Notes under the pieces: generated by a model
Seen by the model: only the letters and a program-made list of their open reading frames with translations
Told to the model about the DNA's origin: nothing
Databases searched by the model: none
Position numbers and translations under genes: made by a program
From: Sclerotinia nivalis
Lineage: Eukaryota > Ascomycota > Leotiomycetes > Helotiales > Sclerotiniaceae
Direction: 5' to 3'
NCBI GenBank assembly: GCA_029531795.1
Contig: JAPEIS010000014.1
Location: forward strand, 434,001-498,000
DNA length: 64,000 bases
Shown here: positions 49,745-59,068 of the stretch, piece after piece
Layout of the letters: every line of letters begins with the position of its first letter
Numbering within the stretch: the stretch's first letter is position 1

Positions 49745-51983
49745 TTTGCCTTTTGTTTAGCAGATCATATAGAAGTGATTAATTGTAAAGTGTTTATTGC
49801 TACAAAACCCGCAAGCAAGGGGTTTTCTGCAATGTGATTTTTGATGGCCAAATCCTTGGCATTTTTGACATTGAGAGTTTGAAGAAGAAGAATAGAATTT
49901 TTCTACTTTCATACTGATTCCTACAATATATAGTCTTTTTCGAATAGCCAACTCAGCTTCTCTTTCGATAGCAAAAGCAATAACTATTGCTCCCTCTTTT
50001 TGAATCGATTGTTTGGTTACTGAAATAAGCTAATAAGGAGTTCCTATTAAGGAAAGACTAATATTGAAGGTTTTGATCTTATCTTTGATAAGATCCATGC
50101 CTTTAGGCCCTGAGAATTCCTTTATGGGGATTTTGTGAATAATCACTTTGTACTAGGTTTGATCCTTTTGAATCCTTTCGAATTTTAAGAACTGATTCCA
50201 AATTGATATCTTTTTCAGAAGGAATTGAGAGGTAAATAGATCATTAGTAATTATAATGATATTGTTATTGACGGAAATAGTAATAACTGAGATAACAGAA
50301 TTTTTGATTTCGGTTTTTATGAATGCTTTGTTTATTTGATTTCTCACCATAAAAAGAGAAAAGGAATCTGGATTGGGAATAAGGAGATTGATAAGGATTA
50401 AACGTTTGTTTGAACCATCTTTTTTCTTTTGTGATTTTTCCGGAGGATTGATTGATTGATTTAATTAACGTCCACACTGAGTCAAAGACTATCTAGGACG
50501 GTTAAGAACTCAATCGAGCTCTTAACAGATGGCTATGGGTAGTGCTATCTAAATAGCATACAGATTTGTATATATTTTTGATGAAGGAAATGAAAACTAA
50601 TACTGGGGAGTAAAGCCCGATCTCTATACGGCATCACATATAAAGATAAAAATACCAATCAAAGCATTACATTCATAATTTTCCAAATCCGATCCCTCTA
50701 TCAATCAAATCCAAACAACCTTCCTTCACATCAACTCTTTGTCCTATTTGTAACTTCTCAGCAGTCATGCCTTGCCTAATATCGACTTCATAGAACCCTC
50801 CAAACTATAGGGATATTGATCCTACAAGATACTTCAATCCTGTATATAGTATATCCTCCACCGAATTCTATGACAGATACATTATTAGCTCGGATCGTTC
50901 CACATAGCTCCTTCAAGTATATGAATTGTTGTTGTTTTGATTCGAATCAAAGAAGGTAAGGCCTGAACCTTAAAACCGAATTTGATAAATCGTGCCCGAT
51001 GCCCTAAAGGGATCTTGGAGATGATTTTGTAGTATATTGTCATAGATGATAGTGTTGTCCTTTATTTCGTAATAAAAGTAGTATTGTAGAAAGTACAATC
51101 CGATAATGCAACTGTCAAAAAACCGAGATCTAGTCTTTGCCATCAGCCAACTCGGAGGCAAAAAACATCGCGATCGGGTGCCTCTTCCTCTTCCAATCAC
51201 CACGACTCCATCAAATGACTCAAACTTAGCTCTGCAGACTCTAATAATTAAATAAAAGAGCTGGAGGTTCGTAGAGGACACCGCGTACAGGTGTTGAGTC
51301 TTGTCCTCCTTTTCCGGAGGATTTTGTTTATTGGTTTTATCTTTGGAAACGATATTCCATTCGTTGACTTTTACAGTTGAAGTATAGCTAGTATTGTTGA
51401 GTGCAGAAGGTTTTTTCCCAATAATGAAAGGAGTAGATTGATTAAAGAGATCAATTAAATGGTTTGCTTGTGTTTCGATTTTTCTGGTGACGGTTTCGAG
51501 ATGGTTGATTTGAGAAGTAATGATATTGGAAGCCTTCGAAAGTTTCTCTTTTTCAAGGTATTCTCTGAAGATTTCGATTAGATCTAGGACCTTAGATTGT
51601 TCTTCGAAGGATTTCTCTAATAATACTGTTAGAACTAGAAGATCTCTAGCTCCTTCAATCGCTTGTTTAGCAGATGATAGCTTGATTCCGGAATTGATTG
51701 ATTGTCGGCGTCGTTTGTTATTAATTTTAAAGGGGATAGATTTGTCAGGGGATCGGAAGGGATCATCTGAATTGAGAATATCTAGCTGCCTTTGCGAATT
51801 GAAGGATTGGGCTGGAGTGGGACTCAAGAGATTGAATGATTTTTGTATTGTGAAGGGGTTTCTAGATAAAGGGATTGGGTCCATAATGGAAAAACTGGAT
51901 GTTGGAGAGCCTAGCATCACTATTACTCGTAGAGGAGTAGATTCAGGAGATAATCCAAAGGATCCTTCCATCGGAGAGTCCAT
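49745..51983 (-). pseudogene. LINE ORF1 (gag-like, CCHC zinc knuckle), interrupted
   Basis: Read from 51983, the protein has a Ser/Pro-rich N-terminus, a helical coiled-coil-like centre (SFEEQSKVLDLIEIFREYLE, then KIETQANHLIDLFNQ) and a C-terminal knuckle CQKCQGFGHQKSHCRKPLAC with CxxCxxxxHxxxxC spacing at about 49790-49850. A nested 860-bp element breaks it within the codons for NPPEK. Removing the insert and one copy of its 14-bp duplication (874 nt) restores one frame: the frame shift between 51983 and 50350 equals exactly that amount modulo three. Two later stops, near 50153 and 50030, are TAG at plausible Trp sites. ORF1 proteins bind the element RNA. Confidence 0.82.
50450..51309 (-). 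mobile_element. Nested retroelement sharing the LINE 3' end
   Basis: It is flanked by 14-bp direct repeats ttttccggaggatt (50436-50449 and 51310-51323). Its left end has a short (attg)n tail followed by attaacgtccacactgagtc, nearly the same as the left end of the outer element at 45428 (attaacgtctacactgagtc). A further stretch, gaaatgaaaactaatactgg (near 50586) against gaagtgaaaactaatcctga (near 45582), also matches. So both share a 3' untranslated region. The rest does not resemble the outer LINE, so this is either a 5'-truncated copy of a related LINE or a SINE using the LINE tail. No open frame of note belongs to it. Confidence 0.75.
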
Positions 51984-52197
51984 TATTAGATTTGATAAAC
52001 CTATCAGAACCTTATACGCTCAATAAGAAGAAGAGTTGAGGGAAGTTGGAAAGAGTTTTTACGCGAATTTTCGTGTAAGTTTCGTGTTTTGAACGGCGAC
52101 GACAGTATCACAACAACTACTGGGCCGATTCACTTAGGAACAATTGGAATGGATTTTGGGAGTATTTCTTTATTAAATAAAGGGAAGAACTGGTCGT

Positions 52198-52225
52198 ATT
52201 TCGAAGAAATTTTATTCTTCGAAAT
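52198..52225. other. 11-bp stem hairpin at the LINE 5' end
   Basis: atttcgaagaa and ttcttcgaaat form a perfect 11-bp inverted repeat around a 6-nt loop, 12 bp inside the right border of the element. It may be a 5' UTR structure of the retrotransposon RNA. Confidence 0.7.
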
Positions 52226-52237
52226 TTGTTGTGTGTG

Positions 52238-52250
52238 ACAACATAACCTT
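52238..52250 (+). repeat. Right target-site duplication of the LINE
   Basis: Identical to the 13-mer at 45407-45419. The GMC coding frame resumes directly after it. Confidence 0.93.
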
Positions 52251-52926
52251 ATTTGTTCGATCTATCATACTCAACGAAGATTTTGCTGGGATTAACGATG
52301 AAAAGCTTGCGGCAGCAACTAGTAGTATTCAAGAGTCGATTCCAGATATTGAGCTTATGCCTCTCGCTGTCACTGCTATGAATGATCTAGAGGAGCACCA
52401 ACGTTTATTTTCTAAATTGGGTATGTTCTCTATCCTGGCGACTCTTGCGAGACCCAAATCTCGCGGCACCGTTCGTCTCGCATCTCCAGATCCTCACCAG
52501 AGACCCAAAGTCGATTTTGGAATTCTATCGGATCCTGAAGACTACATTGTTGCGCGGGCCGCTGTACGACTTTCCTTGAAGATGGCCGAGACTATGAGGG
52601 CTTCTGGCTTTCCGCTTCAAGAAAATATCACTTTTTCAGAAGATAGACAGGCGAAGGATGTGAAGAATGACAACGATGAAGAGATCGATAAATTCATACG
52701 TCGTAGGATTAGGACTATTTATCACTATTCTTCTAGTTGCAGGATGGCCCCTGCGGATGATGCTAAATCTCCTGGAGTGGTGGACGATCAATTGAAGGTT
52801 CATGGTGTAAAAGGTTTGAGAGTCTGCGATACTAGCATATTCCCGCAAATTATATCACATCACTTGCAAGCACCAGCTGTAATGGTGGCGGAGAAGTGTG
52901 CTGATTTAATCAAAACTCAAAATTGA

Positions 52927-54750
52927 CTAGAATTCCTTCGTTAGCAGTATTAGAACTTTTAGAGTTTTAAAATCTAGAATGTTAGAATCAAATTATCTGA
53001 GAATGGAGAGAAGTACCCTCAGTAGGAACTTGCGAATCAGTATCGGATATATAAGAAGCTCCAAGCAGATGTATCTGAATCTTAACCATGAATTAATATC
53101 ACTCCTGTAATCCAAGACGAGGATGAGTAATCAAACTACCAAAGAATGTGTGTAGATGGAACATCTTCATACATCAGCAAAGTTTGATGGCTTCTTTGAA
53201 GGGATTAAGACATGAAACTCAAGATGATGAAGGCATGACGGTGATTTCCTGCAGATAATACAGTGACGACGACAATCAATGATCAGAAACGATGGAATGA
53301 TAAACACACATATGATACGAAACTAATCTAAAACTAATAACAGCAATAACATAAATCCCAACATACCTACTCAAAAATAAGAGCAAGTAATCACACAAAA
53401 AGACTCAAGCTCAACATTTCTATTATATCCAAAACGACAATTGATAGCTCGGCTTTCTACACTTGGTACGCTCCGTCCAGCTTCAAGTCATGAGAATCTT
53501 TGCTTCGTAGAGTGGTTTCTTATATACTTGGCTCTGGTTTTGTGGGGCTGAGAATGGATGGATGTGATTACGGGCTTTTGGTGGCTACTACAGGGCTTTT
53601 ATCTTTTGCGTCAGCGGTAGTCGTAAGGTACTTTGTTAGATATGAAATTCAAGAATGGGATGTTAAGATGCTAATATGAAAGACCTCTTCAGGACCGGCT
53701 TTGAGGACGCCATCAACCGTGTAATGAATACTCTACCCAATGAAAAGATATCCCCAACACTAAGATCCTATTTCATATTGATGCAAAAGTCTAACGAGGA
53801 ACAACAAGCTGGTATCCCATCAACTTTTACCCTTCATCCCACAGAATCCAAACACTCAGCAGCGTGATAACTGATCACGAACAAAAATAAAAATAAGCGA
53901 CTGAGCAGCGATAATGATTTCCACAGCAGAAAGGGGCTTGGTTTAACTGGCTGACAATCACTACTGAAGCCGATTGTATAAGAATACCAATTGAACCAAG
54001 AACAATATAACCATCCCAATCAACCGGCTTCGCACTAACGTTCTCCTCTTTTCGCTGCTCTTCACGTGGTGAGTATAATGAGCCAAGAAATCAAAGTCGA
54101 GCCTCTTATAATGATTTACCTCTATGTGAGAGCGCAAAAGGTGAATTTGAAGCTGTTGGTACGTATCGGAGGAGTGATAGGCATGCAGATTGGGTATTTG
54201 CAGTACTTATCTGCCAATAAAATTTCGTATCTAGTTCTAACTTCCATATCTCGCAATAGTAGAAAAGCGCAAAACACTTCAATATCCATAAATCTTTCCA
54301 ATTGACTAATAATCGAAGTATAAAAGGCAATCATAGAGCTCTTTCCGAACCCCATAGACGAGCTTGGGAGTTTGGTACTAGCCAGCCACCGATGACTATG
54401 ATAGGACCATTTGCTCTATTAACAAGTGATCTTCGCAGGTCAAGATGAGATGGTCCGGATACCGTAGCATTCCTAATTATCTGGTTCTAACCCTATAAAA
54501 TCTTCTGAATTGCGGCGATGAAGGTTCATTAAAAAAAACCCCCCCCAAATACACAGAAATAACACAGGCCCCAACAAAAGAATACTAAATTCCAAGCAAA
54601 AACTTTACTAAAAGCAAGAGAATCAACAGCAACACCAAAAGGTCAGAGTACCCCGATGTAAAATATCTATAGACTAGCCTGATCTACCCTGAAGCAGCTA
54701 TTGAAATCTTCACTCGCCTCCCCCATTCCCTACGTGCTATCTTTGAAAAT
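52927..54750. other. Intergenic between GMC remnant and LTR region
   Basis: I see no recognisable gene. A 63-codon frame at 53676-53867 (+) and a 77-codon frame at 54122-54355 (-) have no known match. A poly-A/poly-C junction lies at 54532-54546. Confidence 0.4.
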
Positions 54751-55548
54751 TGTGAGAATTCCTAATAAGTTATTAAATCACTTAATAATATTTACCGAAC
54801 CAATAGTTATATGATCACGTGATATATTAATAATATGATTTCATATTATTAAATTTTATTATTATATAAAATTTCGATCATATATCATATCAGAATGATT
54901 TATAATGGAATAGAATATCACGGAGGCAGCAGACAGGATAACAGAAATCACTTTTATTGATAAGACGTAGCTCGAAGAGCTACGTTTCTACAGAAGGAAC
55001 GTTTCCTTTAAATACATTTGTGTGTGCTAGGGCTCCGAGCCCTAGCGCTCTTACAGGGTACGATCACCGAGCGTGCCCCGCTCGGTGCTGGATCGGACAG
55101 GTGGAGCCTACTAAAGGGGCCGGTCCAGTGGCCCGGCCCTGACCCCGTGACATAGAATGAAATGGAAGCATATAGAATTTTCTTATTCTCAGATTGAATA
55201 CTATTGGTTATTATTTCCTTTTATTATATAAAATGATTCTATAAGATTCGATTTAAATCGATCTTATTTATAATCATAGAATAGTGTAGAATCTCATTAA
55301 AATCTATAAATACGAAGATCTTCTTCAAAGAATTCTTCGAAAAAATAAGCAGATAAAAATTCAATATTCAATATATATATAATTCTGACTTCAATATTCT
55401 ATTGTTCATATATTCGATCACTCCTAAGCTAAATACGACTAAGTCTTCCACTATTATAATAAATAATATTATAGTATTATTATTATATTATTTATTATTA
55501 TCCGATCAACCTCCTACGAGAAAAATTAATAATAGTTGTTGAATTTCT
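54751..55548. repeat. AT-rich block, possibly an older degenerate LTR
   Basis: After removing the solo LTR, about 555 bp of very AT-rich sequence remain. It starts tgtgagaattcc and ends gttgaatttct, which are loosely inverted to each other, and aaaat lies on both sides (54746-54750 and 55549-55553). This could be a copia-like LTR into which the younger LTR jumped. The evidence is weak; AT-rich intergenic DNA is the alternative. Confidence 0.3.
54916..55152 (-). mobile_element. Solo LTR with GC-rich hairpins
   Basis: A 237-bp sequence reads TGTCACGGGGTCAGGG at its 5' end on the minus strand and closes with CCGTGATA, a near-perfect terminal inversion. It is flanked by the 5-bp duplication tagaa (54911-54915 and 55153-55157), typical of LTR-retrotransposon integration. 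Inside are a TATTTAAAGG TATA-like box and AATAAAAG polyadenylation-like signal in minus orientation, as expected for U3 and R. Four GC-rich hairpins are present: 54965-54985 (9-bp stem), 55026-55046 (10-bp), 55065-55087 (9-bp) and 55117-55139 (7-bp). No internal genes lie beside it, so it is a solo LTR left by recombination. Confidence 0.87.
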
Positions 55549-57505
55549 AAAATGTGAGCTGTATGTAGATTATATACTCAATAGCCGACATATCTTGCGG
55601 AATTTACTAATTATTTAAACCCCCGTCGTTCTTGCTAGCCCAAGACTAACGACGTAATCCCCTAGGATAATGTGCGTTGCTTCAAAGTATTAGATTATCC
55701 ACAAACCTGTGATACGGTTCAGTGTAATCAATATACGGGTATAAATGAGACTTGATGTTCAGCCATTGACCAAATTGTGCTAAAGATTGATTTCAAGTTT
55801 CAGGATGACCCATGGATTTCAGTATCTCCCAGCGAGCAATCTGTACGGTACACTCAGGTGCTACTCACTTCGATCCCAATAGGGAATTCTCAGAAAATCT
55901 CTTAGGGATCCTCGCTTTGTTATTCGATCTTACGATTTGGGGATAACAACAAAATAAAGTAGAAAGACAGCAAAAATGCAAAAGAACGGCAACAACCACA
56001 CCCAACATCTACATCCTCAGACAACAATAAATCTACACACTGTCCCTAGGCCAGAAGTTCCTCCGCTGAAAACGACGTCTAAGCACCTCCACAACACAAA
56101 TTATTTTCCATCGACCAAGGAAACAGGTCATGATCTCACTAGTATTCATTCAGTTTTTTCCGGTCTGTAAACGTCAAAGAGGAGGATTTTCATAGTTCTT
56201 AAATACCTTCGACACCTCCTTCATAGCGAATCTAGCAGATAAGTAGCACGAGCTTTTATGCAACGGCGGCTAGACGGGCCAGGAATCGCTCGTTCTATCG
56301 ATAACATGCTCTGATAAATATAAAATGCTTCATACTTCACACTCCATACCTGCAAGTCAAGACAACACCTAAGGGCAAGAAACTAATTTTGCCAAGTGGG
56401 GTGAATCCAAGCCCTTGCTATCACATCAAGAACTAAGAACTACCTTCCCCCAAATTCCCATCACTCGTCTGCGGCGCCATAGAATATTTTAACATCTTAA
56501 ATCTCCTATAAAAAAACATTATCAAACATACTTGCACATCAGAAAAATACTAAGCTCAAAACTCAAAGGTAGCTTTATGGACAGAGAGACAGTTTTCGTA
56601 ATCCTAATAGATAATGTAACCGTAGCGAAATGCATTTTGAAGTCGCTATGATCATTAATTAGGTAGGTATTCCTCGACCTTACCCGTGGATATGAATGAT
56701 AATTTCGATGGTATGTTAAGAAATGATGAAAACAAATATGAGATAGGAACAATAACGACAAAAACAGCAACAACGAAACCCAACACCACTCCCCAACCCT
56801 CAAAAAAATACAACCTCCAACCCAACCCAACAATATAACCCCCTCCCGATCCCCTATACCACAGTCCACAGCTTCTTTAGACATGCTGCTGGCCATCCTT
56901 ACTCCTTACCCCCTGCCAGCTCTGAGCTTTTATATACATCCCCGCCTCGTGATGAGCTTAATTGCGTTTGCTGTGGTTATACTCTGTATGATATGATGCA
57001 CTCGCTAGTCGGAGCTGTTGGAGCGGATGTATGGTCTTATCTTATACTTGAGTGAACTATAAAGACTCCTGTGATTTAGAAGAGATGTGATATCGATAGA
57101 CGTACTGGGACTACCAGTTGTATTCTCATTGCTGTATTTTCGCGGATAGAATGTCGTGTTGCGAGCCTATTCTTTATTCATGTAAACGACGAGGCGATTG
57201 AGATTGGAATGAGATGTAAATATGTATAACCACATATACAATACTCAGGCAATATCACCAGAATAAAGCATGTGTAGGTTATAATTTCATGATTTATTAT
57301 CCTGCCCTCTCGCAGCCCACTCTGTCTCCATCTCTGTCTGCGTGAGCATCTCTACCCCATATGTATGTATTCCCCTTCATCGCTCATCCCCATTTCGATC
57401 AATCCTCGTATCTAGTCCTGTAATCCTTTCTCCTCCCCCCTTTGTTTCCCAACTCCCATCGCCCTACTCCTTCATCATCCCCTCTCCCCCCCTCTCACTA
57501 AACAC
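55549..57505. other. Intergenic, no gene supported
   Basis: Small frames at 55976-56170 (+) and 56522-56896 (-; a short frame with one hydrophobic stretch) are unrecognised. The first 400 bp are of moderate AT content and unknown origin. No RNA gene identified. Confidence 0.4.
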
Positions 57506-58098
57506 CTATTCCCTAACCTCGACACTCTTGACCTCTCCATCCGCCTCCGCCGTATTAATTTTCTTTCCCGTCTTCGCAATTTTATTTAACACCGTCTCAA
57601 AATCCAATTCTGGTTTTGCGATTACTGTTGCCGTTTGACCGGTAAGATCAACTTCGTAGGCGCGGACTCCTGTTTTTGGGTTGTTAGTAATTGGTTCATT
57701 GGTTCATTGATTCTTTGCTATTAGAGGGATGGAGATGGGTTCAATAAAGGTGTAATTGCGCGGGGGTGTATGAGTGTGCGCAACCTCCTTCCAGCTAGAG
57801 AGGATGATGTCGCCGATGGGGAGAGGGAGGATGGAGTTCAGGAAGTGAAGACGATTCAAGCACAAGCAAGCCCAGCACAAGCTCGGAACACAAAGCGCCC
57901 TCCAACTAAATACATAAAAACGAACAAACAAACAAACAAAACAAAACAAAACAAAACCAACTAACCATCCAACCTCTTAAGCACCCTATCCACCGCCCCC
58001 GAACACCCACCACAAGTCATCGTAATACCAAATTTATACGTATGTTCGCCTTCCTCTGCGATCAAGGGAGCCGGTGTGTTTACTTCCGTGTCTGCCAT
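57506..58098 (-). CDS. ATX1: Cytosolic copper chaperone ATX1
   Basis: Exons are 58098-57966 and 57669-57506, split inside a Gly codon, giving 98 aa. It carries Cu(I) to the P-type ATPase (Ccc2-type) of the secretory pathway. The metal site MTCGGCSGAV is at residues 27-36, with Cys29 and Cys32, followed by the usual VDRVLKRLDG helix, the strand VRAYEVDLTGQTATVIA, and the helix FETVLNKIAKTGKKI with the Lys that marks Atx1 rather than other heavy-metal-associated domains. It has an N-terminal extension of about 20 residues and a C-terminal tail, so it is longer than the 73-aa yeast protein. The 296-nt intron is five to six times longer than most others in this window. Confidence 0.93.
57921..57957. 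repeat. (aaac)n/(aaaac)n microsatellite in the ATX1 intron
   Basis: An aaac run followed by an aaaac run lies just inside the donor end of the intron. A second short tttc run lies at about 58107-58122, upstream of the start codon. Confidence 0.85.
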
Positions 58099-59068
58099 TT
58101 TTTCTTTCTTTCTTTCTTTCTTATTTGTCGTTCTCTGAAGGTGTTTGTTCTCTGTATTGATCGTTTACGTGTAGGTATTTCGAGGTTTGGATGTGTGGTA
58201 ATGTTGTGGCGGAAATGTAGAATGGATGTTCTTGTTTCTTTATTGAGTAGTAGAGTAAGATAAATGAGAAACGCGGTGATGTTGGATATCTATTTGTATT
58301 TGTAGAAGGAAGGGCTGATGATGAGCTGAGGGGCACTGACATTATCCTATCCCCAACCTAGCCGAGCGATAACGCAATAATCGCTCCTCCTCGCTTATCA
58401 ATCACATCAATCAAATCACATCATCCATCATCCACCACCATATCCTACCCGTATCCGAATAATGAAACGCAACCCCAAACTCCCATCACAAACAAAGATG
58501 AAAAATATGAAACTTGCTCAGAACAGATCATTTGTTCGCCCTGGCCGCAATTATGAATCAAATCAGGCTCTCGGATATATACCTAGTACTGTATTGATTT
58601 CTCTTGGGTGGTGGTGGTTTTCGAGTATGATCATGAGGAACAGAAATAAATGGATTGGTGGATGGATGGATATGTAATATGTTTCAGAAGGGATGATTTA
58701 TTGTTTATTGTGAGCATGTTTTTCAGGGCATGGGATGGGATGGGATGGGCTTTGTAATATTGTTAATATCGTAATATTCGGTTTCTAATTTGGTGGGCGG
58801 GTAGATAATGAAGGGAGCGCGTATGAGGGAGATTATTGAGGGGACCGCTTTGAGCTGAGTCTGTTTTATGAGAGGATGATTAGGGTTACACAATGTCCCC
58901 ATCTGATTATCTGAACATGCAAAGTACGTGGATTGATACAGGTACAATAAGTTGTGCGCATGGATATCACATGCAAAGTCAAAGTAATATATATTTGGAC
59001 TGAAGATCATACTCCAAGTCTTAGATCTACAATCTTGCTATAATTACAAATATGAATAAACTAGTTAT
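58099..59068. other. Intergenic between ATX1 and RQC1-like genes
   Basis: ATX1 promoter on the left and RQC1 3' region on the right. A 71-codon frame at 58462-58677 (+) is not convincing. Repeated gggatgggat occurs near 58732. Confidence 0.5.

Larger units (their letters stand above)
45420..52237 (-). mobile_element. Non-LTR retrotransposon (Tad/I-like LINE), mutated, with nested copy
   Basis: The 6,818-bp insert sits between 13-bp direct repeats. It runs in minus orientation: 5' end near 52237, ORF1 with a CCHC knuckle, then ORF2 with endonuclease, reverse transcriptase and RNase H, and a 3' untranslated region at 45430-45980. Presence of both a CCHC ORF1 and RNase H points to the I/Tad group of LINEs. 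It is much more AT-rich than the neighbouring genes. The stops I traced sit at Trp, Gln or Arg codon sites, fitting repeat-induced point mutation. It can no longer move by itself. The host GMC gene is destroyed by it. About 860 bp in ORF1 are a later, nested insertion. Confidence 0.93.
43942..52926 (+). pseudogene. GMC oxidoreductase gene split by a LINE insertion
   Basis: Coding pieces are 43942-44026, 44111-44503, 44562-44619, 44689-45051, 45122-45200 and 45265-45419, then 52251-52926 after the insertion. Together they match glucose-methanol-choline oxidoreductases, flavoenzymes that oxidise alcohols. The FAD-binding start YDYIVIGGGTAGCALTSRLS, the first signature FCGEVMGGGSRINSMVYTRG, the second signature GSLGSPQVLMLSGIGP and the C-terminal active-site region QIISHHLQAPAVMVAEK are present. 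The frame resumes exactly across the insertion (NITL then FVRSIIL). Two lesions kill it: the 6.8-kb LINE in an exon, and a TAG at 45292-45294 where a Trp is expected (PIE-stop-KVPVKESL). The donor after 45200 (gtccgg) is also weak. I chose the start at 43942 because MWWPFSKKYPE leads directly into the flavin domain; an upstream ATG is possible. Confidence 0.88.

Noticed and set aside
53676..53867. 63-codon frame MKDLFRTGFEDAINRV
   Set aside because: Looks somewhat protein-like but cannot be extended by splicing and matches no family I know. Possible remnant only.
54957..55142. 61-codon frame over the hairpins
   Set aside because: It reads through the solo LTR and is an effect of GC-rich palindromes.
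54751..55900. Nuclear copy of mitochondrial DNA
   Set aside because: AT-rich sequence with GC-rich hairpins first suggested mitochondrial GC clusters, but the flanking tagaa duplication and the TGTCACGG/CCGTGATA ends show a solo LTR instead. No mitochondrial gene was seen.
56522..56896. 124-codon minus frame starting MASSMSKEAVDCG with a hydrophobic stretch
   Set aside because: The second half is low-complexity and unlike a protein. No homologue recognised and no promoter context.
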